The notes: generated by a model from the sequence alone, not told the origin. 64,000 nt of DNA from Scytonema tolypothrichoides VB-61278 (GCF_000828085.3 NZ_JXCA02000002.1:618340-682339); one strand, 5' to 3'. Shown: positions 54,469-63,596, numbered from the stretch's first letter. Made by a program: numbers and translations.

Positions 54469-54486
54469 TATCTATATTTACAGATA
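54469..54486. promoter_or_regulatory. Candidate regulator site TATCT-N8-AGATA (kdp locus 2)
   Basis: TATCTATATTTACAGATA matches the locus-1 site (4211-4228) at 14 of 18 positions with identical half-site spacing, and lies 85 bp upstream of the copy-2 kinase start. The region is AT-rich, so chance similarity is possible. Confidence 0.4.
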
Positions 54487-54642
54487 TATACGCCGTCTAA
54501 ACGCACTAAACATTTCTCGTTCTTAAGAGATATATGCTAATTGATAGAATCAATTAATGATAAATTATATCTTGTAAATTATAGAGAAAAGTTTGATAAT
54601 GATGGATCACAGAAGCACCTAAAAATAGGGTGTCAAGCAATT

Positions 54643-54786
54643 ATGAGAGAGAATAGACTTTCCTATAGAACGGCTCGACTGAAACCCATGAGAGCTTACG
54701 TTTATCAGTGGAAAGCGGCTGTTACAGCAGGTGTATTTACATTAGCGTTGATTTTATGGCTTTCTTTGAAGTCCGCTCCCAGTTAG
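54643..54786 (+). CDS. Possible small single-pass membrane protein (47 aa)
   Basis: From ATG 54643 the ORF encodes a basic N-terminus (RENRLSYRTARLKPMRAYVY) and one hydrophobic helix (AAVTAGVFTLALILWLSL). It lies in the same direction as kdpA, 211 bp upstream, where kdpF sits in enterobacteria. It lacks the family's C-terminal PERF-like end, and a better KdpF candidate is at 59322. A longer form from TTG 54541 exists. The assignment is uncertain. Confidence 0.45.
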   Translation: MRENRLSYRTARLKPMRAYVYQWKAAVTAGVFTLALILWLSLKSAPS

Positions 54787-54997
54787 ATCACGGTTCAAAA
54801 CCTGTTCACACTTCTATATACCGATAGATTTTTAATTTTTCAATTCATGACAGCAGACTAGACAGCAATTTTCAAGTATAGAGACAACATTTGAGTAAAG
54901 TGAAGGAGTAAGAAGTGGTGTCGTGAAATCAATTGAAAAACGCTGTCAATGTGAAAATATCAAACTTAATTTATTAATGCTGGAGTTAGACTAACTC

Positions 54998-56743
54998 ATG
55001 CTACAAGGATGGATTCAAATTGCATTAACGCTACTGATTGTAGTAGCGATAACTCCCTTTTTTGGGCGATACATGGCGCGTGTCTTTCAGGAGCAAAGGA
55101 CGTTTCTCGACCCAATTTTGAACCCAGTTGAGCGCGTGCTTTACTCCGCAATTGGCGTTTCTGCCAGGGAGGACATGACGGGTTGGCAATATGCGCGGGC
55201 AATTTTGTACAGCAACGTAGTCATGGGGTTGCTCATCTTCTTCATCATTATGAATCAGGGATGGCTACCGCTCAACCCAACCAAAATAGGTGCCCCAACT
55301 TGGGACACAGTACTACATACTACCATTTCATTTATCACCAATACCAACCAGCAGCACTATTCTGGTGAAACCTACTTGAGTTACGCCAGCCAAATGTGGG
55401 GATTGGGGTATCATATGTTCACCTCGGCTGCAACAGGAATAGCGGTGGCGATCGCCTTTATTCGCGGCTTAACAGGCAGACCATTGGGCAACTTCTACGT
55501 AGACCTGATTCGCTCAATTACGCGGATTTTGCTACCCATCAGTATTGTGGGGGGAATCATTATGATGGCTGCTGGTGTTCCGGAAACACTGGCTGGTCCT
55601 GCGGTGTTTTCTACTTTAGAAGATCCTAATATCAGTCAGGCGATCGCCCGTGGTCCAGTTGCCCATTTTGAAATCATTAAGGAACTAGGCGAGAACGGCG
55701 GCGGATTTTTCGCCATCAACTCAGCACATCCATTTGAAAATCCAAATGGTTTGACCAATCTTATCCAGCTTGTAGCAATCCTCTCAATACCCACTTCGCT
55801 AATTTACACCTATGGCATCATTGCCAACAACGTCAAGCAAGCATGGTTAGTCTACAGCATACCGTTTGCCATTTTAGTGGTCTTTGTCATTATTACAGCG
55901 ATTGGTGAATACAACGGTAATCCTGCTGTGAACGCTTTGTTAGGGAGTCAGCAACCGAACCTTGAGGGTAAGGAAGTTCGGTTTGGTTGGGCACAATCAG
56001 CTCTGTATGCTGTGTTCACAACTGCCACTATGTGCGGTGCGGTCAATAGCTTGCACGATTCATTTATGCCTAATGGTGGTTTCGTCACCCTTTCCAATAT
56101 GTTTTTCCAAATTGTCTTTGGAGGACAAGGTACGGGAACCGCTTATTTGTTTGCTTACCTAATTCTGGCAGTATTCGTTACAGGTCTGATGGTCGGAAGG
56201 ACACCAGAATTTCTGGGACGCAAAATTGAAAAGCGTGAGGTAGTGCTTGCCAGTTTCTTGCTTCTGATGGTTCACCCAATCGCCATTCTGATTCCAGCAG
56301 GAATAACCCTCGCATTCCCCGATCAACTAGCAGGAATCAGCAATCCCGGCTTCCACGGTTTTGCTCAAGTCATCTACGAATATGCCTCAGCTGCAGCCAA
56401 CAACGGTTCTGGGTTTGAAGGCTTAGGCGATTCACAACCGTCTCCAATAGCGATCGCAACAGGAGCAAAAACAACCGCAACCGCCTTGTGGTGGAACCTA
56501 AGTACTTGCTTTAGTCTCCTAGCAGGACGCTATGTCCCAATCATAGGTTTATTGTTGCTTGCTGATAGTATGTCGCGCAAGCAATCTGTTCCCTTTACGA
56601 CTGGTACATTGCGAACCGATACCGGACTTTTTACTGGCGTTACCGCAGGTGTCATCCTGATTTTAGGTGCACTCACCTTCTTCCCAGTCCTGGCATTTGG
56701 ACCGATTGGCGAAGCTTTCCAAATTGCTAAAGGTATTGGCTAA
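54998..56743 (+). CDS. kdpA: KdpA, potassium-transporting ATPase K+-binding subunit (locus 2)
   Basis: This is the second KdpA, 581 residues and polytopic, with [12 protein letters not shown] at the start, [18 protein letters not shown] and [20 protein letters not shown] in the pore loops, and [18 protein letters not shown] loop insert ([18 protein letters not shown], about residues 480-497) is absent from the copy at 2228-3937. It forms the K+ channel-like subunit of the pump. It is the first gene of kdpA-kdpB-kdpF/G-kdpC and is followed by a 221-bp repeat-filled gap before kdpB. Having two diverged kdp loci fits what is known of heterocystous cyanobacteria. Confidence 0.97.
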   Translation: MLQGWIQIALTLLIVVAITPFFGRYMARVFQEQRTFLDPILNPVERVLYSAIGVSAREDMTGWQYARAILYSNVVMGLLIFFIIMNQGWLPLNPTKIGAPTWDTVLHTTISFITNTNQQHYSGETYLSYASQMWGLGYHMFTSAATGIAVAIAFIRGLTGRPLGNFYVDLIRSITRILLPISIVGGIIMMAAGVPETLAGPAVFSTLEDPNISQAIARGPVAHFEIIKELGENGGGFFAINSAHPFENPNGLTNLIQLVAILSIPTSLIYTYGIIANNVKQAWLVYSIPFAILVVFVIITAIGEYNGNPAVNALLGSQQPNLEGKEVRFGWAQSALYAVFTTATMCGAVNSLHDSFMPNGGFVTLSNMFFQIVFGGQGTGTAYLFAYLILAVFVTGLMVGRTPEFLGRKIEKREVVLASFLLLMVHPIAILIPAGITLAFPDQLAGISNPGFHGFAQVIYEYASAAANNGSGFEGLGDSQPSPIAIATGAKTTATALWWNLSTCFSLLAGRYVPIIGLLLLADSMSRKQSVPFTTGTLRTDTGLFTGVTAGVILILGALTFFPVLAFGPIGEAFQIAKGIG

Positions 56744-56747
56744 CAGT

Positions 56748-56960
56748 AATCAGTGAACAGTGAGTCCAGTGCTGCAGGAGGGTTTCCCTCCGTAGGCATC
56801 TGGCGTTCGCGAAGCGTCTCCGAAGGAGATACCCGAAGGGTAAACAGTGAACAGTGAATAGAGGAAGCGATTTCTTGACCCCCCTGATAACTGATAACTG
56901 GTAACTGGTAACTGGTAACTGGTAACTGATAACTGATAACTGATAACTGATAACTGACTA
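56748..56960. repeat. Mosaic repeat region between kdpA and kdpB
   Basis: The region contains CAGTGAACAGTGA units, a GC-rich segment (GGCGTTCGCGAAGCGTCTCC, 56802-56821; GAAGGAGATACC, 56823-56834), and then about ten CTGGTAA/CTGATAA heptamers (56885-56956) ending 9 bp before the kdpB start. It separates two genes that normally lie close together. Several of its pieces recur elsewhere in the window. Confidence 0.88.
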
Positions 56961-56964
56961 ATGT

Positions 56965-59118
56965 ATGCGAAGTACTACTGACCAATCCACATCTTCCCGT
57001 TCACCTCGTGTTCCCCAAGGAAGCCGTGACTCGCGCAGGCACACCCCCAAGGCAGATATGCGGGGACTGTACCAGAGGGCGATTCGGGAGTCATTCGTCA
57101 AACTCAATCCTCGGACTGCCGTCAAAAACCCAGTCATGTTTATCGTCTGGGTAGGAACGATTGTCACCTTCCTAGTAACTGTTAATCCTAACTTATTTGG
57201 CACCGTACAGGCAGATATCAATCAGCAACGCCTGTTAAATGGGTTGATTACCTTGATTCTATTTTTGACAGTCGTGTTTGCGAACTTTGCGGAAGCCGTA
57301 GCTGAAGGACGCGGGAAGGCACAAGCAGATTCGCTCAAAGCAACGCGTTCAGACACAGTTGCCCGCAAAATCCTGCCCGATGGTTCCATTAAAGAAATCA
57401 ATTCCACCGAACTGCGGCAAGGTGATTTGGTAAAGGTGGCTGCTGGTAACATGATTCCTGCTGATGGAGAAGTGACTCAAGGCATCGGTTCGGTGGATGA
57501 GTCTGCCATTACCGGAGAATCTGCCCCTGTACTAAAGCAACCAGGCACGGACATTGCCAGTTCGGTGACGGGAGGTACGCGGTTGCTGTCTGACGAATTG
57601 ACGATTCGGATTACAGCCGATCCAGGTCAAGGTTTTATTGACCGCATGATAGCCCTGGTAGAGGGGGCAGAACGCAGCAAAACTCCCAATGAAATTGCGC
57701 TGACAGTGCTGCTTGCTGTCCTGACGCAGGTGTTTGTGATTGTGGTATCAACGATTCCACCGTTTGCTGGTTATATTGCAAACTTTATTAGCACTGTGTA
57801 TGGAGCTGAGGCAGGAAACAGTTTACGCGCTGGTGCTAGCATTGCCATCCTTATCTCACTGCTGGTTGCTCTCATTCCCACCACAATTGGTGGTTTGTTG
57901 AGCGCCATTGGTATCGCTGGGATGGACAGAGTTGCCCAGTTTAATGTGATTGCTACTTCCGGACGAGCCGTAGAAGCCTGCGGCGACATCAACTCCTTGG
58001 TGCTAGATAAAACAGGTACCATCACCTTAGGAAACCGGATGGCTGATGAATTTATCCCACTCAATGGTCATTCCGTCGAAGATGTGGCGCGAATATCCTT
58101 AGCTGCTAGTGTGTTTGATGAGACACCAGAAGGTAAATCCATCGTGGGACTAGCAGAAAGACAGGGGGTTGGGGTAGACTTCGATACCACTAAAGCAGAG
58201 GGAGTGGAGTTCTCCGCGAAAACCCGGATGAGTGGTACCGATTTACCCGATGGCAAACAAGTCCGTAAAGGCGCAGTGGATGCAATTAAGGGGTTCGTCC
58301 GTTCCCGTAACGGCAATGTTCCTAGTGATTTAGACGCAGCTTATGAGCGAGTTTCCCGGTTAGGAGGGACACCGTTAGCCGTCTGCTTTGACAACGACCT
58401 CTATGGCGTTATTTACCTCAAAGACATTGTGAAACCAGGTTTGCGGGAACGGTTTGACCAACTCCGGCGGATGGGGGTAAAAACCATCATGCTCACAGGT
58501 GACAACCGCATTACCGCTGAGGTGATAGCTCAAGAAGCGGGTGTTGATGATTTTATCGCAGAAGCCACCCCAGAAGACAAAATTGAAGTAATTCGCTCCG
58601 AACAAGGCCAGGGCAAGCTAGTAGCGATGACTGGGGATGGTACCAATGATGCCCCGGCGCTGGCGCAAGCAAACGTCGGCTTGGCGATGAACTCTGGGAC
58701 ACAAGCCGCCAAAGAAGCTGCGAACATGGTGGACTTGGACTCTGACCCCACCAAGCTGATTGATTTGGTGACGATTGGTAAACAACTGCTGATTACCCGT
58801 GGGGCATTAACAACCTTCTCCATTGCTAATGATATTGCCAAGTATTTCGCCATCATTCCGACTATCTTTGCTGCGGCTGGAATTGGTGCACTGAACATTA
58901 TGGGATTAAAGAGTGCCCAATCTGCCATCCTCTCAGCGCTGATTTACAACGCCCTAATTATCCCAGCACTCATTCCCATAGCTTTAAAAGGCGTGAAGTT
59001 CCGTCCTCTGACAGCAGATCAACTGCTACGACGCAATATCCTCATCTACGGTCTTGGCGGTATTATTGCTCCCTTTATTGCCATCAAATTGATTGACTTC
59101 GTTCTGCCATTCTCCTAA
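56965..59118 (+). CDS. kdpB: KdpB, potassium-transporting P-type ATPase subunit B (locus 2)
   Basis: This complete 717-residue catalytic subunit has the phosphorylation motif [12 protein letters not shown] with Asp348, the actuator [11 protein letters not shown], the nucleotide-binding segment including KGAVDAI, and the hinge [22 protein letters not shown]. The first 30 residues are Ser/Arg-rich and poorly conserved relative to the first copy. It powers K+ transport by KdpA. ATG 56965 lies directly after the CTGATAA repeat and has no good ribosome-binding site, so translation may depend on the repeat-containing leader. It is followed by the KdpF/KdpG-like gene after 203 bp. Confidence 0.97.
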   Translation: MRSTTDQSTSSRSPRVPQGSRDSRRHTPKADMRGLYQRAIRESFVKLNPRTAVKNPVMFIVWVGTIVTFLVTVNPNLFGTVQADINQQRLLNGLITLILFLTVVFANFAEAVAEGRGKAQADSLKATRSDTVARKILPDGSIKEINSTELRQGDLVKVAAGNMIPADGEVTQGIGSVDESAITGESAPVLKQPGTDIASSVTGGTRLLSDELTIRITADPGQGFIDRMIALVEGAERSKTPNEIALTVLLAVLTQVFVIVVSTIPPFAGYIANFISTVYGAEAGNSLRAGASIAILISLLVALIPTTIGGLLSAIGIAGMDRVAQFNVIATSGRAVEACGDINSLVLDKTGTITLGNRMADEFIPLNGHSVEDVARISLAASVFDETPEGKSIVGLAERQGVGVDFDTTKAEGVEFSAKTRMSGTDLPDGKQVRKGAVDAIKGFVRSRNGNVPSDLDAAYERVSRLGGTPLAVCFDNDLYGVIYLKDIVKPGLRERFDQLRRMGVKTIMLTGDNRITAEVIAQEAGVDDFIAEATPEDKIEVIRSEQGQGKLVAMTGDGTNDAPALAQANVGLAMNSGTQAAKEAANMVDLDSDPTKLIDLVTIGKQLLITRGALTTFSIANDIAKYFAIIPTIFAAAGIGALNIMGLKSAQSAILSALIYNALIIPALIPIALKGVKFRPLTADQLLRRNILIYGLGGIIAPFIAIKLIDFVLPFS

Positions 59119-59184
59119 GTAATCAACTGTTATTACCATAGGATTTCTATTTGATTTTTGCTCAGCTAAGTCGTGAACAAAAAA

Positions 59185-59245
59185 AGAACCGCAAAGGCGC
59201 AAAGACACGAAGTGGCTTCCCGCAGGGTAGGACGCAAAGAAAAGA
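59185..59245. repeat. AACCGCAAAGGCGCAAAG-type dispersed repeat
   Basis: The string AACCGCAAAGGCGCAAAGAC (59188-59207) and the following CACGAAG...GACGCAAAGAAAAG belong to a family also seen after crtQ at 34065-34092 (AACCGCCAAGGCGCTAAGGA). It lies in the kdpB-kdpF/G gap. Nothing else is recognised in that gap. Confidence 0.7.
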
Positions 59246-59321
59246 AAGAGAAGAAAAGGACGATGTTCATATCCTATTAAGTCAGGCTGTATTAACAACA
59301 AACTATTAGCAAGCCATTGTC

Positions 59322-59603
59322 ATGAAACCTGTTCGCATACAACGTATTATTCCATCACCACAAATCTCTGACTCTGTATTTGAAGCAGTGATTGAAACCT
59401 GGTCTTCTGCCAAGAGACAAAAGCTGCCGTTGTATCTGTTTTTCGGGATGTGTTTTAACTTAGTGGTTGCGCCTATGGTTTACGCTGCCACTAATCAAAC
59501 ATTTTCCCCCACCCAAGCTTGGGCATTAGGACTGTTAGGACTGGTGACGGTTGGTCTTTCTGTCTATCTGTTTTTCGTGATGTTTGTACCGGAGAGATTC
59601 TGA
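59322..59603 (+). CDS. KdpF-like subunit with N-terminal extension (KdpG of cyanobacteria)
   Basis: This 93-residue protein has two membrane helices (about residues 38-57 and 67-87). The C-terminal 20 residues, GLSVYLFFVMFVPERF, match the short KdpF subunit, whose members end in a helix plus PERF/PEKF-like sequence. The first 65 residues are an added region. KdpF stabilises the Kdp complex and normally lies before kdpA; here the gene sits between kdpB and kdpC, where Anabaena work has named a kdpG gene. Its stop overlaps the kdpC start by one base (TGATG), indicating translational coupling. Confidence 0.8.
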   Translation: MKPVRIQRIIPSPQISDSVFEAVIETWSSAKRQKLPLYLFFGMCFNLVVAPMVYAATNQTFSPTQAWALGLLGLVTVGLSVYLFFVMFVPERF

Positions 59604-60250
59604 TGAGTTTTGCACGTGATGCAGGTAGAGCTGTTCGTTCTACCATAGTCCTTTGGGTGATTACAGCTATTATTTATCCATTTTTTATGATTGCTTGTGG
59701 GCAGATTTTGTTTCCGTTTCAGGCAAATGGCAGCTTACTTAAAAATGCTCAGGGTAAGGTTGCTGGTTCAACATTAATTGGTCAGCCTTTTACTTCTGAT
59801 CGCTACTTCAATAGTCGCCCCAGCACCACCAGCTACAGCACTGCTGACCCGAAAAAGGATGAAGCTGGTGTTCTCAAAACTGGAATATCTGGTGCGAGCA
59901 ACTTGGCTCCTAGTAATCCAGACTTACTCAGTCGTATTAAGGGCAAAAATGACCGCGACCCCAAAAAACAAATTGAAGGTGACCTGAATCGACTCAAAAA
60001 AGCAGGTGTGCAACCTACTGCTGATTTAGTCTACACCTCTGGTTCCAGTCTTGATCCGCACATCAGCCTCGAAGCTGCTAAGGCGCAAATTGCACGCGTG
60101 GCAAAAGCGCGAGGACTCCAGGCGAATCAGCTAGAAACCTTAATTGCTCAAAATACCGATGGTCGCTTTCTGGGCATCTTTGGTGAGCCAGGAGTCAACC
60201 TATTGAAGCTGAATCTAGCTTTGGATGTACTAAAACCCTCAATTTCGTGA
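59603..60250 (+). CDS. kdpC: KdpC, potassium-transporting ATPase subunit C
   Basis: This 215-residue subunit has one N-terminal membrane helix (VLWVITAIIYPFFMIACGQ) and an extracytoplasmic domain with the family signature LIGQPFTSDRYFNSRPS. DPHISLEAAKAQIARVAKARG and a C-terminal GEPGVNLLKLNLALD follow, all typical of KdpC, which raises the pump's affinity. I chose ATG 59603, overlapping the preceding stop codon by one base and preceded by GGAGAG, rather than an earlier in-frame start at 59519 inside the upstream gene. It is the last structural subunit of the operon. Confidence 0.95.
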   Translation: MSFARDAGRAVRSTIVLWVITAIIYPFFMIACGQILFPFQANGSLLKNAQGKVAGSTLIGQPFTSDRYFNSRPSTTSYSTADPKKDEAGVLKTGISGASNLAPSNPDLLSRIKGKNDRDPKKQIEGDLNRLKKAGVQPTADLVYTSGSSLDPHISLEAAKAQIARVAKARGLQANQLETLIAQNTDGRFLGIFGEPGVNLLKLNLALDVLKPSIS

Positions 60251-60326
60251 GAAAGATAGAGAAATAAGAGCATCAGGGGATGGAAAGTCTAGGAAAGAAC
60301 CGTTCCCTGTACTTATCCTTTATTTT

Positions 60327-60860
60327 TTGCAAATAAGAATTGACCAACCACGATTTCTATGTGCGGAGGATTTTTACAGCAATTACCGCTACCTACGTTG
60401 CTTTTTTGACTATCGCTTGCGTCACCGGAATGAAATCACACTTGACGAATGCTACTTGGAAAGTAGAAAACTTGAGGACGAAAGTAAGATGACTCTTATC
60501 AACCTTGATATGCAAATTATCTGCAAGCTTTCCACAATGAAGTGTGCAATCTTTTTACATTGCGAGCACTTCCCAGAACACTGGGACGAGTCAATCAAGC
60601 TTGAACAAGCAACTCACAATAATATAGACTCTCTTATGAGATTTTTCCTGACTTTCGTATTTATCGGCTTTATTTTAGGATGTTTCCTTCAGTATCAAAG
60701 GTATAAAAAGCTGCGTGCAAAACTGAAGGCTGAAATCCTTAAAGAATTTGAAACATTACAAAAGATACAGAAGATGACGCCTGAGATTGACGAGACGGTT
60801 CCTTCTCTAAGGAAACAGCAAATTGAAACTTTAGAAAAGATATGGAAAATGAAGCCTTAA
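60327..60860 (+). CDS. Hypothetical single-pass membrane protein downstream of kdpC
   Basis: This frame of up to 177 codons (TTG 60327; an ATG at 60489 gives about 123) encodes a protein with one hydrophobic helix (FFLTFVFIGFILGCFLQY) followed by a basic, coiled-coil-like tail (KLRAKLKAEILKEFETLQKIQ). I recognise no family. It lies 76 bp after kdpC on the same strand and might be part of that transcript, but the composition and lack of a firm start make it uncertain. The next gene is convergent. Confidence 0.55.
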   Translation: MQIRIDQPRFLCAEDFYSNYRYLRCFFDYRLRHRNEITLDECYLESRKLEDESKMTLINLDMQIICKLSTMKCAIFLHCEHFPEHWDESIKLEQATHNNIDSLMRFFLTFVFIGFILGCFLQYQRYKKLRAKLKAEILKEFETLQKIQKMTPEIDETVPSLRKQQIETLEKIWKMKP

Positions 60861-60865
60861 GGATG

Positions 60866-61408
60866 TCACTTTGATAATGTGGACGAGCCAATGTCCAACT
60901 GCTGGCAGTTTCGACCCGATGTCACCCCATTTGGCAATATTGTTTCACATAGAGTGACAGAGCGGCTATTCTGGATGTCGTCACTTCTGGAAGCTTTTAC
61001 AAGATTTGCACGGCTGAGATTAGCATTCCTGAAATCGGCTCTATCGAGTTTAGATCCTTCCAAATTACTCCCTTGCAAATCAGCATCAACTAGTAGTGTA
61101 CTCTTGAGGCTTGCTCCAGTGAGATCTGCTCCTTGCAAATTTGCTTCGCGAAGATCTACCCACTCTAAATTTGCATATCGGAGATTAGCGTTTTTCAGAT
61201 TAGCTTTTTGAAGGTTAGTTGAGCGCAAGTCAGCTCCTTCTAAGTTTGCTCCCGACAAGTTGACTCCTGATAGATGACAGTTCAAACATTTCCTTGTTTC
61301 TTGAAGCTGTTGAATCGTGTGTTCTCGAATAAAGTCATTACCTTCGCTAATCAGGGAGGGAGTAAGGGCGATCGCCCCAGGGATAATTAGACGTAACAAG
61401 GGAATCAT
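60866..61408 (-). CDS. Exported pentapeptide-repeat protein
   Basis: The 180-residue protein has a hydrophobic N-terminus that can act as a signal or anchor (LLRLIIPGAIALTPSLI). About 17 tandem A(D/N)LxX pentapeptides follow from residue 46 to 142 (LSGANLEGADLRSTNLQKANL), then a Cys-containing tail. Pentapeptide repeats fold as a right-handed quadrilateral beta-helix; the role is unknown. A Cys pair (RKCLNCHLSG) precedes the repeats. It sits inside the kdp region between kdpC and kdpD but on the opposite strand. Confidence 0.85.
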   Translation of the reverse strand: MIPLLRLIIPGAIALTPSLISEGNDFIREHTIQQLQETRKCLNCHLSGVNLSGANLEGADLRSTNLQKANLKNANLRYANLEWVDLREANLQGADLTGASLKSTLLVDADLQGSNLEGSKLDRADFRNANLSRANLVKASRSDDIQNSRSVTLCETILPNGVTSGRNCQQLDIGSSTLSK

Positions 61409-61518
61409 AATACCAACAAAAGTTTAAATTAAAATTGAGTAAATTGAGTAATGAGAGGATATTAGGTTACTACACTGTTACAAAAATTGAATTGATGAAA
61501 GAGTTTAATTTTATGAAA

Positions 61519-61905
61519 TCAGAAACGAGAAGCTTGGCTGAGTCCAGGCTTTGCTTCAAACAAGTATGTTTGCTCAAGCGAATAGTAAATAGGATGGGTT
61601 CTCTTAAGGGTGACTTTCAGAGCAGGAGTCATCATTGGATGAATAGCGACTGCTAAAATCTCGTCTCCAGGATAAATGGTGGGATTATCTGTTGCTGAAA
61701 TGACTTTACCTTCTCTTACTATTCCCAGGAGAACACATTTTTCAGGTAACTGAACATCAGCAAAACAAATCCCACAGAGACTACTATTGAGTTGAATGAA
61801 AACACCAATTAAACTCGGCTCAACAAAACTTGGTTCTTCAAACACAGAGCAAAACACCAAAAAACATTTTTTAACTCTAATATTATTCTGTGACTTTTCT
61901 CTCAA
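61519..61905 (-). CDS. TrkA-C (RCK_C)-like domain protein, 128 aa
   Basis: The 128-residue product contains one RCK_C/TrkA-C-like module at about residues 47-100: LPEKCVLLGIVREGKVISATDNPTIYPGDEILAVAIHP, with the usual pattern of a Gly after two strands and a PGDEIL turn. This module binds ligands such as nucleotides and controls ion channels and transporters. The N-terminal 45 residues are unrecognised, so it could be a free regulator or the remnant of a larger channel (for example a ClC or Trk type). Its place within the kdp locus suggests a role in ion homeostasis. Confidence 0.6.
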   Translation of the reverse strand: MREKSQNNIRVKKCFLVFCSVFEEPSFVEPSLIGVFIQLNSSLCGICFADVQLPEKCVLLGIVREGKVISATDNPTIYPGDEILAVAIHPMMTPALKVTLKRTHPIYYSLEQTYLFEAKPGLSQASRF

Positions 61906-62396
61906 AAAATGATGCTATCAAAGATATATTTAAATAAAACATATGCTATATTTGAAATTGTATAGGCGTTTAGTTTATAAAATAAACTCTCTCTACTTCT
62001 AGATATGGTTTTGATATATGTAGGACTCATATTTGATTTTTGAAAAGTACGTAGTAGGGTGCGTTATGCCTCTGGCTAACGCACCATCAGAAGGTTTTGG
62101 TGCGTTATACTACGCAATAACACACCCTACAGATACTGCGGAGTCGGGAATCTGAGCATGCGCGATTTATGCGCTTACGCGCAGGCTGCGCCAACAGAAA
62201 TCAAAGAGAATTGCTATATAAGCTATCTTCATACAATTATCAGTTATCAGTTATCAGTTATCAGGTAGGAAACGGACTCGTCCATCCCTTGTTCACTGCG
62301 GCTGCTACTGTTCACTGATTAAAGGGCGCTTATTCTTACTCGTTCAAAATAAATTATTAACTTTTCCTGAACTTTTGAGGACAAAACGCAAGTAAG
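61906..62396. repeat. Repeat-filled spacer before kdpD
   Basis: This gap holds several dispersed elements: TAGGGTGCGTTATGCC...GCTAACGCACC...AACACACCCTA (62054-62130), the GGAATCTGAGC/GCGCGATTTATGCGC element (62149-62190), CAGTTAT heptamers (62236-62262) and the inverted partner of the 44347-44427 mosaic (62263-62320). No ORF is supported. The kdpD promoter should lie close to 62320-62396. Confidence 0.8.
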
Positions 62397-63596
62397 ATGG
62401 TGTGTAGCAATGTTAATGCGCAGATAATGTACAGTTATTATACTGTTTCTTCTAACGGTACCTACTTACGTCCTGCTCGTCGCGGCAAGCACAAGATTTT
62501 TATTGGTATGGCTCCTGGAGTTGGTAAAACCTACAGGATGCTAGATGAAGCATGCCGACAAAAAAAAGATGGTATAGATGTCGTTATTGGATGGCTGGAA
62601 ACTTACGATCGCCCAGAAACAGATGCTAAGGCACAAGGTTTAGAAGTCATTCCACGAAACAAGATAGAACAAAGCGGGTTAATTTTCACCGAGATGAATA
62701 CTGATGCTATCATTACCCGCCAACCTCAGCTTGTTTTAGTTGATGAACTAGCACACACTAACATTCCAGGAGCAGAGCGCAACAGACGCTACCAGGATGT
62801 GGAGACAATTTTGGCAGCAGGTATTGATGTTTTTTCTACTGTCAACATACAACACTTAGAGAGTTTGTCCCATCAAGTCACCCAGATGACAGGTATCGTT
62901 GTGCAGGAGAGTATTCCAGATAGTTTACTGGAAGCCGCAGACCAAGTGGTTGTTGTGGATGTTACACCAGAAACATTAGAAGAGCGATTGTTGGAAGGTA
63001 AAATTTATCCAACAAGCAAAATCGAGCCATCCGTACAAAATTTTTTCCAACGTTCCAACTTGGTAGCTCTGCGAGAACTTGCCCTGCGGCAGGTAGCTGA
63101 TAACATAGAAAAGAAAGAAATTCAGCAAGCCGCTCGACTAAACTCCAACGCTAAAGCTGTCAGCGCAAATGTCTACTGTATCCAGGAACGAATACTGGTT
63201 TGCGTTTCTTGTGCGCCAAATTCTGTGCGATTGATTCGACGCGGAGCTATACTTGCTGATTATATGAACGCACCGCTCTACGTTTTGTTTGTGAACAATC
63301 CAGATCATTTTCTGACAAAAGTAGAAGCACTGCATATTGAAACTTGCAAACAAATCTGCCAAGAGTTTAAGGGTGAGTTTTTGCAAGTCTCTGGTCAGAA
63401 CGTAGCACAAGAAATTGCTCGTGTTGCAAAGTTATACCGAATTACTCAGGTAGTATTAGGTCAAACTCGTCGCTCAAAATGGCAAATGATATTTACAGAG
63501 TCTTTGATTCACCAACTGGTGCGATACGCGGAGCGTCAAGCCCAAGGCTTATCGCTCAACCAAACCGATATTCATATTATTTCATCTGAGAAATAA
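62397..63596 (+). CDS. kdpD: Short KdpD: KdpD sensor domain plus Usp domain, no kinase
   Basis: This 399-residue protein contains the N-terminal KdpD ATP-binding domain: Walker A GMAPGVGKT (residues 37-45), Walker B LVLVDELAHTN (112-122) and STVNIQHLESL. A universal-stress-type domain follows from about 250 to 395 (ERILVCVSCAPNS; VVLGQTRRSKWQ). It ends there, with no membrane helices, HisKA or HATPase, unlike the E. coli sensor kinase KdpD of about 890 residues. Short KdpD proteins are known from Anabaena. It lies on the plus strand about 2.1 kb after kdpC. It could work with the membrane kinases at 4376 and 53266. A second Met at residue 11 is an alternative start. Confidence 0.93.
   Translation: MVCSNVNAQIMYSYYTVSSNGTYLRPARRGKHKIFIGMAPGVGKTYRMLDEACRQKKDGIDVVIGWLETYDRPETDAKAQGLEVIPRNKIEQSGLIFTEMNTDAIITRQPQLVLVDELAHTNIPGAERNRRYQDVETILAAGIDVFSTVNIQHLESLSHQVTQMTGIVVQESIPDSLLEAADQVVVVDVTPETLEERLLEGKIYPTSKIEPSVQNFFQRSNLVALRELALRQVADNIEKKEIQQAARLNSNAKAVSANVYCIQERILVCVSCAPNSVRLIRRGAILADYMNAPLYVLFVNNPDHFLTKVEALHIETCKQICQEFKGEFLQVSGQNVAQEIARVAKLYRITQVVLGQTRRSKWQMIFTESLIHQLVRYAERQAQGLSLNQTDIHIISSEK

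Larger units (their letters stand above)
54385..54997. promoter_or_regulatory. Divergent control region of kdp locus 2
   Basis: This 613-bp AT-rich region lies between the kinase gene and kdpA. It holds the 18-bp dyad at 54469-54486 and a possible small plus-strand ORF (54643-54786). Promoters for both directions are expected, but I cannot place a firm -10/-35. Confidence 0.5.
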
